Origin: Pseudomonas oryzagri
GTDB lineage: Bacteria > Pseudomonadota > Gammaproteobacteria > Pseudomonadales > Pseudomonadaceae
Direction of reading: 5' to 3'
Length of the DNA stretch: 64,000 bases
NCBI RefSeq assembly: GCF_020831405.1
Contig: NZ_JAJHPU010000018.1
Location: forward strand, 1 to 64,000
A program made the translations under genes and the position numbers. Positions 38,556 to 47,423 of this stretch are shown here, piece by piece. Each line of letters starts with the position of its first letter. The first letter of the stretch is position 1. The notes below the pieces were generated by a model. The model worked only from the letters and a program-made list of their open reading frames with translations, ran no database searches and was not told the DNA's origin.

Positions 38556-39446
38556 TCAGCGCAGCGCGTGGTCGGCGACGGTGCCGGCGAGGATCGCCAG
38601 GCCGGCCCAGTGGTTGTGCAGGAATGCATGGAAGCAGGCCTGCCGATCGCGCGAGCGGGTGCTCCAGTATTCCCAGGCGAAGCAGCCGGCGGCCACCGCC
38701 AGGCCGAGGTGGAAGTACACGCCCAGCTCGAAGCGCGCCGCGGCGAGCAGCAGGAACACCAGGCTGAGGCCCTGCAGGAGGGCGATGATCGCCCGGTCGG
38801 CGTCGCCGAACAGGATGGCGGTCGACTTCACGCCGATGCGCAGGTCGTCGTCGCGGTCGGTCATCGCGTAGTAGGTGTCGTAGGCCACCGTCCACAGCAG
38901 GTTGGCCAGGTAGAGCAGCCAGGCCGCCGCCGGCAGCGCGTCGCCGCTGGCGGTGAAGGTCATCAGGATGCCCCACGAGTAGGCCGCGCCGAGCACCACC
39001 TGCGGGTAGTAGGTGTAGCGCTTCATGAACGGATAGAGCGCGGCCAGCGCCACGGCGCCGAACGACAGCCAGACGGTGGTCGCGTTGGTCAGCAGCACCA
39101 GGGCGAAGGCCACCAGCATCAGCACGGCGAAGGTGACCAGCGCCTCGCGCGGGCGCATCCGCCCGCTGGCCAGGGGGCGGGCGCGGGTGCGTTCGACGTG
39201 GCCGTCGAAGCGGCGGTCGGCGAAGTCGTTGATCGCGCAGCCGGCCGAGCGGGTGAGCACCACGCCGAAGGTGAAGATCAGCAGGTTGGCCAGCGATGGC
39301 ACGCCCTTGGCGGCGATCCACAGCGCGCTGAGGGTCGGCCACAGCAGCAGGTAGATGCCGATCGGCCGGTTCAGGCGGGTCAGGTCGATGAAGTCCTGGG
39401 CGCGCGGATGCAGGCGCGCCAGAGGCTTGAGCAGGGAGAAGGACAT
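38556..39446 (-). CDS. ubiA: 4-hydroxybenzoate polyprenyltransferase
   Basis: A 296-residue membrane enzyme that attaches the polyprenyl tail to 4-hydroxybenzoate in ubiquinone synthesis. The two Asp-rich sites are [19 protein letters not shown] (about residues 71-89) and [19 protein letters not shown] (about 190-208). It has about eight helices. The ATG at 39446 follows GGAGGTCCGCG. It is co-directional with ubiC, 56 bp upstream, which supplies its substrate. Confidence 0.96.
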   Translation of the reverse strand: MSFSLLKPLARLHPRAQDFIDLTRLNRPIGIYLLLWPTLSALWIAAKGVPSLANLLIFTFGVVLTRSAGCAINDFADRRFDGHVERTRARPLASGRMRPREALVTFAVLMLVAFALVLLTNATTVWLSFGAVALAALYPFMKRYTYYPQVVLGAAYSWGILMTFTASGDALPAAAWLLYLANLLWTVAYDTYYAMTDRDDDLRIGVKSTAILFGDADRAIIALLQGLSLVFLLLAAARFELGVYFHLGLAVAAGCFAWEYWSTRSRDRQACFHAFLHNHWAGLAILAGTVADHALR

Positions 39447-39502
39447 CGCGGACCTCCGGGGAAGCGAAGCGCCGATTATACGGCCCGGCGCGGCCGCGCG
39501 GC

Positions 39503-40054
39503 TCAGGCGTCGGCCTGCCAGAGTTCCGGCAGGAATACCTCGGCGACCAGCACGCCCAGCGCGCCGCGACGGAACAGCGAGCGGCGCCCCCACAGCCCGG
39601 CGCTGCGCACCGCCGCCGGCAGCAGTTCGGCCGGATAGCGGCAGGCCTCGATCGGCTGGCGGCTGAACGCCGGGTCGCGGAACAGCAGGTGGCCGAGCGA
39701 GGTGGTGCCGAGCCGGTCGAGGGCGAAGGGGTGAGCCTCCAGGGCGCTGCGTGCCGCCACGCTGCGGGCGAACACCCAGGGCACGCCGGCGCCGTACAGG
39801 TAGACCTCGCGCACCCAGCCCTCGCTGCCGGCGGCGACGCCGAGGGCGGCGCATTCGTCGTCGCGCAGGATCTGCCAGCCCTCGGCCAGCGGCTCGACGG
39901 CGAAGCGCTCGCCGCTGAGTTCGGTGAGGCGGCGGGTCAGCGAACCCTGCTCGTTCAGCCAGTCGAGCTCGCGGGGGCTGGGGGCGGGGTGGAGCTGGTC
40001 GAGGGCGCGCCACTGGGCGCAGGCGATCTGGGGCACGGCGGGGCGTCGCGGCAA
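39503..40054 (-). CDS. ubiC: chorismate lyase
   Basis: A 183-residue enzyme making 4-hydroxybenzoate and pyruvate from chorismate. Family marks: [15 protein letters not shown] near residue 31, [24 protein letters not shown] and the terminal LWGRRSLF with [10 protein letters not shown]. No ATG is available; the TTG at 40054 gives the family length at the N-terminus, while a GTG at 40036 would be short. There is no ribosome site before the TTG, and an extended -10 lies only 12-20 bp upstream, so the leader may be very short. Confidence 0.9.
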   Translation of the reverse strand: MPRRPAVPQIACAQWRALDQLHPAPSPRELDWLNEQGSLTRRLTELSGERFAVEPLAEGWQILRDDECAALGVAAGSEGWVREVYLYGAGVPWVFARSVAARSALEAHPFALDRLGTTSLGHLLFRDPAFSRQPIEACRYPAELLPAAVRSAGLWGRRSLFRRGALGVLVAEVFLPELWQADA

Positions 40055-40066
40055 AAACCAGCGGCG

Positions 40067-40075
40067 AGTCTAGCA
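40067..40075 (-). promoter_or_regulatory. extended -10 of the ubiC promoter
   Basis: On the minus strand TGCTAGACT, an extended -10. Transcription would start near 40060, about 6 bases before the TTG start of ubiC. Confidence 0.5.
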
Positions 40076-40286
40076 CGGCCCCGCCAGCCTGCCGACCGAC
40101 GCCCGGCGCGCCGTTCGTCCATCCGTTCGATCTACGACCATTGAGCGAGGCCGGCGGCTGGCGAACGCCGTGCCGGCGTGCCATTCTTCTGCGGTCAGCC
40201 GCGCGCCAGAGCCTGTCCGCGGACTTACCCCCGCATGCGCAGGCAGATTCGGTGCCGGTGACGGAGCGCTCGCCAGGACCGGCGGC

Positions 40287-40300
40287 AACAACAAGAACAA
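40287..40300 (+). promoter_or_regulatory. candidate Hfq/Crc motif in HU leader
   Basis: AACAACAAGAACAA is a run of four AAN units ending in AA, in the leader just upstream of the ACAGAGG ribosome site of the HU gene. Confidence 0.4.
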
Positions 40301-40317
40301 ATTCGACAGAGGCATCT

Positions 40318-40590
40318 ATGCGCAAACCCGAACTCGCTGCCGCCGTAGCGGAGAAAACCGACCTCAGCAAGGAGCAGGCCAATCGCGTGCTCAACGCGGT
40401 GCTCGAGGAGATCACCAATGCGCTGAACCGCGAGGACAGCGTCACCCTGGTCGGCTTCGGCACCTTCCTGCAACGCCATCGTGGCGCCCGCATGGGCAAG
40501 AACCCGCAGACCGGCGAGCCGGTCAAGATCCGCGCCAGCAACACCGTGTCGTTCAAGCCGGGCAAGGCCCTGCGCGAAGCGATCAACTGA
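40318..40590 (+). CDS. HU-family DNA-binding protein
   Basis: A 90-residue histone-like protein of normal length. The helical N-terminus [19 protein letters not shown] and the beta arm with GRNPQTGEP-type sequence (here [17 protein letters not shown]) are clear, with [14 protein letters not shown] at the end. It bends and compacts DNA. It differs from the main HupB and corresponds to the extra pseudomonad HU (PA5348, HupN in P. putida; from memory). It is divergent from ubiC and followed by a hairpin. Confidence 0.94.
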   Translation: MRKPELAAAVAEKTDLSKEQANRVLNAVLEEITNALNREDSVTLVGFGTFLQRHRGARMGKNPQTGEPVKIRASNTVSFKPGKALREAIN

Positions 40591-40597
40591 CCCCGAC

Positions 40598-40623
40598 GAC
40601 CCGGGGCCGTCCGGCTCCGGGTC
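40598..40623 (+). terminator. hairpin after the HU gene
   Basis: An 11-bp stem beginning GACCCGG/CCGGGTC with a 4-base loop, 7 bases after the stop. Only weakly T-rich afterwards. Confidence 0.5.
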
Positions 40624-40731
40624 ATTGCGCCCGCTGGGCGGGCCGTGTGCGCAAGCGTGCGCCATGCATCCCGGCCGGTGGGGCCGCGCGCTAGAATCCA
40701 GACTTCCTGGTGCGGATCGCGAGGTGTCGCA

Positions 40732-41112
40732 GTGAAATTCCGTTTCCTCCTCTGGCTGCTCGGCCGCCTGTTGGCGGGGGCCAGTCGCAGCAATGCCGAG
40801 TTCCGCGAGCAGCTGGTCGACCGCGATCTGGTGTTCCAACTGCAGACCCGCGACGGGCGCGTCGCCCGCCATTTCATCGTCCAGAACCTGCGCATCCGCA
40901 GCGGCGCCGGCTGTGTGGCGCACCCGGACTTCAGCATCGCCTTCCGCGACGCCGCCTACGGCTTCGGCATCCTCACCGCGACCAACAAGCAGCTGGCCTT
41001 CATGCAGGGCATCCAGAACAAGGACATCCAGATCCTCGGCAATCCGGCGCTGCTGCTGTGGTTCCAGGGCCTGGTCAGCCAGCTCGGCGCGCGCCACAAG
41101 CAGCCGGCCTGA
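40732..41112 (+). CDS. small conserved protein of unknown function
   Basis: A 126-residue protein starting with GTG after a good GAGGTG site; TAGAAT at 40692-40697 is a likely -10. The first 20 residues are hydrophobic and basic ([17 protein letters not shown]), like a membrane-associated helix. The rest is a small alpha/beta domain with [11 protein letters not shown] and [16 protein letters not shown], which recalls SCP2-like lipid-binding domains; that is only an impression. It lies between the HU gene and the convergent recG, as PA5347 does in P. aeruginosa (from memory). Confidence 0.7.
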   Translation: MKFRFLLWLLGRLLAGASRSNAEFREQLVDRDLVFQLQTRDGRVARHFIVQNLRIRSGAGCVAHPDFSIAFRDAAYGFGILTATNKQLAFMQGIQNKDIQILGNPALLLWFQGLVSQLGARHKQPA

Positions 41113-41126
41113 GCCGTCCCCCCGCG

Positions 41127-43205
41127 CTAGACGTGGCCGTACTGCTGCCCGTGGCGCAGCCAGCGCTCGAGCAGCGGGCTGACGTGCTGCGGCCAGCGCG
41201 CCAGCAGGGTCTGCGCCGCCTCGCGCACCGCCGGCAGCAGGTCGGCGTCGCGCAGCAGGTCGGCGACCTTGAACTGCAAGAGGCCGGTCTGCCGAGTGCC
41301 GAGCATCTCGCCGGGGCCGCGCAGCTCGAGGTCCTTCTCGGCGATGACGAAGCCGTCGCCGGTCTCGCGCATGATTGCCAGGCGCTCGCGGCCCATGTGC
41401 GACAGCGGGGCGTGGTAGAGCAGCACGCAGTGGCTGACCGCGCTGCCGCGGCCGACCCGGCCGCGCAGCTGGTGCAGCTGCGACAGGCCGAGGCGCTCGG
41501 GGTTCTCGATGATCATCAGGCTGGCGTTGGGCACGTCGACGCCGACCTCGATCACCGTGGTGGCGACCAGCAGCTGCAGGCGGCCGGCCTTGAACTCCTC
41601 CATCACCGCGGCCTTCTCGGCCGGCTTCATGCGCCCGTGGATCAAACCGACGCGCAGTTCGCCGAGGGCGGCCGACAGTTCCTCGAAGGTGGTCTCCGCC
41701 GCTTGGCAGGTCAGCTCCTCGGATTCCTCGATCAGCGTGCACACCCAGTAGGCCTGGCGGCCCTCCAGACAGGCGGCGCGCACCCGCTCGATCACCTCCA
41801 GGCGGCGGCTGTCGGCGATCACCAGGGTGGTCACCGGGGTGCGTCCGGGCGGCAGCTCGTCGAGGATCGAGGTGTCGAGGTCGGCGTAGGCGCTCATCGC
41901 CAGGGTGCGCGGGATGGGCGTGGCGGTCATGATCAGCTGGTGCGGACAGAGGCGGCCGTCGACGCCCTTCTGGCGCAGCGCCAGGCGCTGCTGCACGCCG
42001 AAGCGGTGCTGTTCGTCGATGATCGCCAGGGCCAGGTTGTTGAACTGCACCTCGTCCTGGAACAGCGCGTGGGTGCCGACCACCATGGGTGCGCCTGCGG
42101 CGATGCGCTCCAGCGCCGCGTTGCGCGCCTTGCCCTTGAGCTTGCCGGCCAGCCAGGCGACCTCGATGCCCAGCGGTTCGAGCCACTTGCTGAAGTTGAG
42201 GAAGTGCTGCTCGGCGAGGATCTCGGTGGGCGCCATCAGCGCCACCTGGTAGCCGGCCTCGATGGCCTGCAGCGCGGCCAGCGCGGCGACCACCGTCTTG
42301 CCGGCGCCGACGTCGCCCTGCACCAGGCGCAGCATCGGCTCGGTCTGGGCCAGATCCCAGGCGATTTCCTCGCTCACCCGTAACTGGGCGCCGGTGGGCG
42401 CGAAGCCGAGGTTGGCAAGAAATTGCGCCGGTAGCCGCTTGGGCTTGGCCAGCGGCGGCGCCTCTTGGGCGCGGATGCTCGCGCGCAGGCGCGCCAGCGA
42501 CAGCTGGTGGGTCAAAAGCTCCTCGAAGGCCAGGCGATGCTGCGCCCAGTGGCGGCCCTCGGCCAGCTCCTCGAGATCGGCGTCGGGCGGCGGGCGGTGC
42601 AGGTAGCGGATGGCGTCGGCCAGCGGCGCCAGCTGGTACTGGCGGGCCAGTTCGGCCGGCAGCCAGTCGGGCAGGCTGTTGGCGTTCAGGCCGTACAGCG
42701 CCTGCTGGCTGAGGGCGCGCAGGCGCTGCTGGGTGAGTCCCTCGGTGCTCGGATAGATCGGCGTGAGGGTCTGCTCGACCGCCGCCGACGGTTCGTCGGC
42801 GGCGAGCGTGCGGTACTCGGGATGATAGATTTCCAGGCCGGTGGCGCCGGGGCGCACCTCGCCGTAGCAGCGCAGGCAGGTGCCGCGCTTCAAGGCGTCT
42901 TTCTGTGCCTGGCTGAAATGGAAGAAACGCAGGCTGAGGGTGCCGGTGGCGTCCTGCAGGCGTACCAGCAGACTGCGCCGGCGGCCCATGATCACATCGG
43001 CGCCGGCCACCACGCCTTCCACCACGGCGTCGCCGCCCGGACGCAGGGCGCCGATCGGGGTGACCCGGGTGCGGTCCTGGTAGCGCAGCGGCAGGTGGAA
43101 CAGCACGTCCTGCAAGGTTTCCAGGCCGACCTTGGCAAGCTTCTCCGCCAGTGCCGGACCGACGCCCTTGAGCGTGGTGACGGCGACCTGCGCCAGTTCG
43201 CTCAT
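41127..43205 (-). CDS. recG: ATP-dependent DNA helicase RecG
   Basis: A 692-residue helicase that remodels stalled forks and branched DNA. An N-terminal wedge/OB domain (to about residue 260) precedes two helicase domains. Walker A is GDVGAGKTVVA, box II DEQHRFGVQQR, motif III TATPIPRTLA, and motif VI HQLRGRVGRG. The ATG at 43205 overlaps the oxyR stop (ATGA), so it is translated after oxyR. The frame is open upstream, but those codons belong to oxyR in another frame. Confidence 0.96.
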   Translation of the reverse strand: MSELAQVAVTTLKGVGPALAEKLAKVGLETLQDVLFHLPLRYQDRTRVTPIGALRPGGDAVVEGVVAGADVIMGRRRSLLVRLQDATGTLSLRFFHFSQAQKDALKRGTCLRCYGEVRPGATGLEIYHPEYRTLAADEPSAAVEQTLTPIYPSTEGLTQQRLRALSQQALYGLNANSLPDWLPAELARQYQLAPLADAIRYLHRPPPDADLEELAEGRHWAQHRLAFEELLTHQLSLARLRASIRAQEAPPLAKPKRLPAQFLANLGFAPTGAQLRVSEEIAWDLAQTEPMLRLVQGDVGAGKTVVAALAALQAIEAGYQVALMAPTEILAEQHFLNFSKWLEPLGIEVAWLAGKLKGKARNAALERIAAGAPMVVGTHALFQDEVQFNNLALAIIDEQHRFGVQQRLALRQKGVDGRLCPHQLIMTATPIPRTLAMSAYADLDTSILDELPPGRTPVTTLVIADSRRLEVIERVRAACLEGRQAYWVCTLIEESEELTCQAAETTFEELSAALGELRVGLIHGRMKPAEKAAVMEEFKAGRLQLLVATTVIEVGVDVPNASLMIIENPERLGLSQLHQLRGRVGRGSAVSHCVLLYHAPLSHMGRERLAIMRETGDGFVIAEKDLELRGPGEMLGTRQTGLLQFKVADLLRDADLLPAVREAAQTLLARWPQHVSPLLERWLRHGQQYGHV

Positions 43206-44140
43206 GCCGGTTGCGCCGCCTCCACCGGTTGCGGCGGACGCGACACCGAGCACAGGCGGATGGAGTCGGCCAGCGCCTCGATGGCCTTGGGCCGCGGGAA
43301 GCTGGCGCGCCAGGCGATGGCCACGGTGCGGTAGGGCACCGGCGGGGTCAGCGGGCGCACTTCGATCACCCCGGGGGCGTAGTGGTGGCTGTCCACCGCG
43401 GTGAACGGCAGTACCGACACGCCGAGACCCGAGGCGACCATGTGGCGGATGGTCTCCAGCGAGCTGGACTCCACCGTGGTGTGCTGCTGCGCCTCGCTGC
43501 CCCGGCGGGTGGCCGGGCAGGCCTCGAGCACCTGGTCGCGGAAGCAGTGGCCCTCGCCGAGCAGCAGCAGGCTCTTGTCGTTGAGCATGGCGGCGTCGAT
43601 GCTGGCGCGCTGGCTCCAGACGTGGTCGGCGGGCATCACCACGTAGAAGGGCTCGTCGTACAGCGGCTTGGTCAGCACGTCGGCCTCCTGGAACGGCAGG
43701 GCGATGATGATCGCGTCCAGCTCGCCGGTACGCAGCTTGTCGCGCAGCACGTGGGTGAAGTTTTCCTCGATGTACAGCGGCATCTGTGGGGCGACGCGGT
43801 GCAGCTGGGGAATCAGGTGGGGGAACAGGTAGGGGCCGACGGTGTAGATGGCGCCGACCTTGAGCGGCGCGGCCAGCTGGTTCTTGCCGGCCTGGGCCAG
43901 CTCACGGATGCACTGCGCCTGCTCGAGCACCTTCTGCGCCTGGGCGACGATGCCCTCGCCGACCGGGGTCAGGCGCACCGCGCTCTTGCTGCGTTCGAAG
44001 ATCAGCACACCCAGCTCGTCCTCGAGCTTCTTCACCCCGACCGACAGGGTCGGCTGGCTGACGTGGCAGCGCTCGGCGGCCCGGCCGAAGTGCTGTTCCT
44101 GGGCGAGGGTGACGATATAGCGCAGTTCCGTGAGTGTCAT
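43202..44140 (-). CDS. oxyR: hydrogen peroxide-sensing regulator OxyR
   Basis: A 312-residue LysR-type regulator. Helix-turn-helix in residues 18-37 (FGRAAERCHVSQPTLSVGVK). The redox pair is Cys199 (GEGHCFRDQ) and Cys208 (LEACPA), exactly the E. coli positions, so peroxide sensing should be intact. It activates catalase and alkyl hydroperoxide reductase genes. The start MTLTELRYIV at 44140 matches the family; a start 27 bases earlier is possible. It heads an oxyR-recG operon. Confidence 0.96.
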   Translation of the reverse strand: MTLTELRYIVTLAQEQHFGRAAERCHVSQPTLSVGVKKLEDELGVLIFERSKSAVRLTPVGEGIVAQAQKVLEQAQCIRELAQAGKNQLAAPLKVGAIYTVGPYLFPHLIPQLHRVAPQMPLYIEENFTHVLRDKLRTGELDAIIIALPFQEADVLTKPLYDEPFYVVMPADHVWSQRASIDAAMLNDKSLLLLGEGHCFRDQVLEACPATRRGSEAQQHTTVESSSLETIRHMVASGLGVSVLPFTAVDSHHYAPGVIEVRPLTPPVPYRTVAIAWRASFPRPKAIEALADSIRLCSVSRPPQPVEAAQPA

Positions 44141-44195
44141 AGCGAATATCCATTGAGATGCCGTCAAGCATAGCGACTGTCTTCAATGGAACCAA

Positions 44196-44216
44196 CCGCC
44201 CGCGCGAGGCGGGCGG
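44196..44216 (-). terminator. hairpin after tonB
   Basis: CCGCCCGC/GCGGGCGG 8-bp perfect stem with a 5-base loop, just downstream of the tonB stop on the minus strand, with T-rich sequence following. Confidence 0.5.
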
Positions 44217-44227
44217 CTGGCGGAGCC

Positions 44228-44956
44228 TCAGCGCCGTTCGAGGGAGTAGACGAAGGGCGCCACCACCTCGAGCGAGCCGTTCTGCAGCAGCTCGGCCGGC
44301 GGCGGCGGCAGCGGCTGGGCGCGGCGGATCATCTGCAGGGTGGCGCGATCCAGACTGCCGCTGCCGGACTTGCCGACCAGCTCGAAGGACAGCACCTGGC
44401 CCTGGCCGTCGACCACGAAGCGCAGCTTGACCACGCCCTGCTGGCCGCGACGGCGCGCATCCTCGGGGTAGCGCTTGTAGCGGTTGAGGTGCGCGAGCAG
44501 GCGGCTCTGCCAGCTGGGCAGGGCCTTGGACGGCGCCGGGCTGCCGGCCTGCGGGCTGGGCTGGGCGGCCGGCTCGCTGCGCGCGGCGGGGGCGGCGCTG
44601 GGCTGGGCGTTCGCCTGCGGCTCCACCGCCGGCTTGGGCTCGGGCTTGCGCTCGGGCTGCGGCTTCGGCGGCTTGGGGCGGGGCTTGGGCGGCGGCGGCA
44701 GGGCCAGCTTGGGCTTGGGCGCCTCGATCACCTTGGGCTGCGGCGGCGGCTCGGGGGCCTGCACCGGCTCGGGCGGCGGCGGTGCGGCGGGGGTGGGCGG
44801 CGCCGGCGGCAATTCGATGAGCATGGCCGGCGGCGGCAGCGGCACCGGGGCGGCCTGCGGCTGCCAGTACAGCGACCACAGCGCCAGGCCGACGTGCAGG
44901 CCGAGCACCAGCAGCAGGCTGAGAACCCAGCGGGGCAGGCTGCGCGTGCGGCTCAT
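44228..44956 (-). CDS. tonB: TonB energy-transducing protein
   Basis: A 242-residue protein that passes proton-motive energy to outer-membrane receptors for siderophores and other ligands. N-terminal helix at about residues 10-32 with the conserved His in LHVGLALW; then a long Pro/Glu/Lys-rich spacer crossing the periplasm (residues 40-145); then the C-terminal domain with RYKRYPEDARRRGQQGVVKL. The start overlaps the exbD stop (ATGA). Last gene of exbB-exbD-tonB. Confidence 0.94.
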   Translation of the reverse strand: MSRTRSLPRWVLSLLLVLGLHVGLALWSLYWQPQAAPVPLPPPAMLIELPPAPPTPAAPPPPEPVQAPEPPPQPKVIEAPKPKLALPPPPKPRPKPPKPQPERKPEPKPAVEPQANAQPSAAPAARSEPAAQPSPQAGSPAPSKALPSWQSRLLAHLNRYKRYPEDARRRGQQGVVKLRFVVDGQGQVLSFELVGKSGSGSLDRATLQMIRRAQPLPPPPAELLQNGSLEVVAPFVYSLERR

Positions 44957-45378
44957 GGGCGGCCGACCGTTTCCAGGCCGACCAGGCCGATCTTCAGGTA
45001 GCCGGCGCCGCGCAGCAGGTCCATCACCTCCATCAGGCGGGAATAGTCGACCTCCTGGTCGCCGCGGATGAAGATGGTCTGCTCCTTGTCGCCCTTGCTA
45101 TGTCGGTCGAGGGCGGCGCCCAGCTGCTCGGGGGCCACCGCATCGTTGCCGAGGAACAGGCCGTCGTCCTCCTTGATGCTCAGGTAGATCGGCTGCTCGG
45201 GGCGCGGTTGCGGCGTGGCGCTGGAGGCGGGCAGGTCGACCTTGACGTCGACGGTGGCCAGGGGCGCGGCGACCATGAAGATGATCAGCAGCACCAGCAT
45301 CACGTCGATGAAGGGAGTGACGTTGATCTCGTGGGATTCCTGCAGCTCGTCACTGCCCTCGTTCATGTGCATGCCCAT
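44953..45378 (-). CDS. exbD: ExbD biopolymer transport protein
   Basis: A 141-residue inner-membrane protein of the TonB motor. The single helix (about residues 20-42) contains the essential Asp in NVTPFIDVMLVLLIIFMV. The periplasmic domain follows with LPASSATPQ and VSRLMEVMDLL-type sequence. It lies 3 bp after exbB and overlaps tonB. Confidence 0.95.
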   Translation of the reverse strand: MGMHMNEGSDELQESHEINVTPFIDVMLVLLIIFMVAAPLATVDVKVDLPASSATPQPRPEQPIYLSIKEDDGLFLGNDAVAPEQLGAALDRHSKGDKEQTIFIRGDQEVDYSRLMEVMDLLRGAGYLKIGLVGLETVGRP

Positions 45379-45381
45379 GGC

Positions 45382-46335
45382 TCAGCCCACCTTCACCACG
45401 TGCGGGGTGGTGGCGGGACGCACGCCGGCGGCCGGCGGCTGGCGGTCGAGGTCGCGGCTGACCAGCAGCAGGACCTGGGCGGAGATGTCGGCGACCTGGG
45501 CCTTGTAGCCGGCGATCGCGCGGGCGAACACGTTGTAGATCACCACCGCCGGGATCGCCGCCACCAGGCCCAGAGCGGTGGCCAGCAGGGCCTCGGCGAT
45601 ACCGGGGGCGACCACCGCGAGGTTGGTGGTCTGCGATTTGGCGATGCCGATGAAGCTGTTCATGATGCCCCACACGGTGCCGAACAGACCGACGAAGGGC
45701 GAGGTGGAGCCGATGGTGGCGAGCACGCCGGTGCCCACGCTCATCTTGCGTCCGCTGGCGGCGACCAGGCGCTCGAGGCGGAAGCTGACGCGCTCCTTGA
45801 TACCTTCCTTCTCCACGCTGTCGGCGGAAAGCTGCAGCTCGTTCTGGGCGTCCTCGATCAGCAGCGCGCTGAAGCTGTGCTTGGCGTGGGCCTGCTCGGA
45901 GGCCTGGGCGAGGGTGCGCATGCCCTTTAGGTCGGCCAGCTCGCCGCGCAGGCGGCGACGCGCGCCGAGCAGCTCCAGGCCCTTGGCCAGCCAGATGGTC
46001 CAGGTCACCACTGAGGCCAGCAGCAGGCCGAGCATCACGCCCTTCACCACCACGTCGGCGTTCTGGTACATGCCCCAGGGCGACAGATCGTGCTCGACGC
46101 TGGCCTCGGCGCTGTCGGCGCCTGGCTCGGCCACCGGAACGGCGGGCTGCGCGGTCGCGGCGGCGCCGGGGGCGGGCGCTTCGCTGGCGGCAGCGGCGGG
46201 TGCCGCGGCGCCGGCCGGCTCCTCGGCAAAGCTCGGCGCCGCCAGCAGCAGGCTGCCGAGCAGCACGGCGAGCGCCGGCAGGCGGCGGGAGGAGCGGGCA
46301 AGGTTGGGCGGATTGGCGATGCTGAGCGGTTGCAT
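45382..46335 (-). CDS. exbB: ExbB biopolymer transport protein, long form
   Basis: A 317-residue MotA/TolQ/ExbB-family protein forming the proton channel with ExbD. A signal-like helix (about residues 18-36) is followed by an Ala/Pro-rich periplasmic stretch to residue 80, as in the long pseudomonad ExbB, then three helices. Conserved segments are [20 protein letters not shown] and [20 protein letters not shown]. The ATG at 46335 was chosen because the signal helix follows at once. First gene of the unit; iron control is likely from the family. Confidence 0.93.
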   Translation of the reverse strand: MQPLSIANPPNLARSSRRLPALAVLLGSLLLAAPSFAEEPAGAAAPAAAASEAPAPGAAATAQPAVPVAEPGADSAEASVEHDLSPWGMYQNADVVVKGVMLGLLLASVVTWTIWLAKGLELLGARRRLRGELADLKGMRTLAQASEQAHAKHSFSALLIEDAQNELQLSADSVEKEGIKERVSFRLERLVAASGRKMSVGTGVLATIGSTSPFVGLFGTVWGIMNSFIGIAKSQTTNLAVVAPGIAEALLATALGLVAAIPAVVIYNVFARAIAGYKAQVADISAQVLLLVSRDLDRQPPAAGVRPATTPHVVKVG

Positions 46336-46428
46336 GGGGGCCTGACCTCTGAGCGATGAGCGGATGGCGGCGCCGCCCAAGGCCGGCGCGAAAGAGTCAA
46401 GTGCGAGATTATTGCAAATGTTTCTTGT

Positions 46429-46447
46429 TTGTAAATCATTCGGATAA
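46429..46447. promoter_or_regulatory. possible Fur-type site upstream of exbB
   Basis: The AT-rich stretch containing GTAAATCATTC matches one half of the Fur 13-mer GATAATCATTATC (8 of 13). It lies in the divergent region of exbB and the epimerase gene. The match is weak. Confidence 0.25.
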
Positions 46448-46558
46448 AATTTCAGCATCTGAACGACAAGGCGCGGGCCCCGTCCGGCCAAGGCGCGGGC
46501 GTGTTTCGCGTGCGATACGCGGGCGGGGTATGCTGGTCTTTTCCCCAAGGAGTCCAGC

Positions 46559-47422
46559 ATGTCCGTTCCTCCCAGCGTGGTGATCGCCGGCTGCGGCGAT
46601 GTCGGCAGCCGGCTCGGTCTGCAACTGCACATGGCCGGCTGGCAGGTCTTCGGCCTGCGCCGCAACGTGGCCGCCTTGCCGGCCGGGCTGCTGCCGCTGG
46701 CCGCCGACCTCACCGAGCTCGCCTGTCCGGCGCAGTGGCCGGCCACGACGCCGGACTATCTGGTGTACTGCGCCACCCCTGGCAGCTCCGAGGAAAGCGC
46801 CTATCGCGCCACCTACGTCGAGGGGCTGCGCCATGTGCTGGGCTGGCTCGAGCAGCGCGGCCAGCGCCCGCGCCGCCTGCTGTTCGTGTCCAGCACCGGG
46901 GTGTACGGCCAGCGCGAGGGCGAATGGATCGACGAGACGGCGCCCTGCCAGCCGGCCGGCTGGTCCGGGCAGGTGCTGCTGGAGGCCGAGCGGCTGGCGC
47001 TGGACAGCGGCATCCCCGCCAGCGTGGTGCGTCTGGCCGGCATCTACGGTCCGGGGCGGCGCTGGCTGCTCGGCCAGGTGCGCGCCGGCTACCGGGCGCC
47101 CAGCGAGCCGCCGCAGTACGCCAACCGCATCCACGCCGAGGATGCCGCCGGCCTGCTGGCCTGCCTGCTGCAGGCCGACGCCCGCGGCGTGGCGCTGGAG
47201 GAGGTCTACCTGGGCGTCGACGACGAGCCGGCGGCGCTGCACGAGGTGGTCGACTGGTTGCGCGCCCGCCTGGGCGTCAGTCACTGGGCGGCCGAGTCGT
47301 CCGCCCGCCGGGTGGGCAGCAAGCGCTGCTGCAACGCCCGGGCGCGCGCCCTCGGCTGGGCGCCGCGCTATCCGAGCTATCGCGAGGGCTATGCGGCGCT
47401 ACTCACCGCCGAGTCGGACTGA
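46559..47422 (+). CDS. NAD-dependent epimerase/dehydratase family protein (YeeZ-like)
   Basis: A 287-residue Rossmann-fold protein. [17 protein letters not shown] is a GxxGxxG dinucleotide site at the N-terminus. YVSSTGVYG-type sequence occurs as [20 protein letters not shown], and the region [10 protein letters not shown] is typical of extended SDRs. The usual YxxxK is replaced by a [10 protein letters not shown] segment, as in the YeeZ group, so the reaction is unknown. AAGGAG precedes the ATG. Its stop lies one base before the next start, so it is translated with the AraC gene. Confidence 0.82.
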   Translation: MSVPPSVVIAGCGDVGSRLGLQLHMAGWQVFGLRRNVAALPAGLLPLAADLTELACPAQWPATTPDYLVYCATPGSSEESAYRATYVEGLRHVLGWLEQRGQRPRRLLFVSSTGVYGQREGEWIDETAPCQPAGWSGQVLLEAERLALDSGIPASVVRLAGIYGPGRRWLLGQVRAGYRAPSEPPQYANRIHAEDAAGLLACLLQADARGVALEEVYLGVDDEPAALHEVVDWLRARLGVSHWAAESSARRVGSKRCCNARARALGWAPRYPSYREGYAALLTAESD

Positions 47423-47423
47423 G

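Noticed and set aside
38556-40937. A 793-codon protein containing UbiA as its C-terminal part
   Set aside because: The frame is open upstream only by chance; the added part overlaps ubiC in another frame and the HU gene on the other strand. UbiA has its own start at 39446 with a strong ribosome site.
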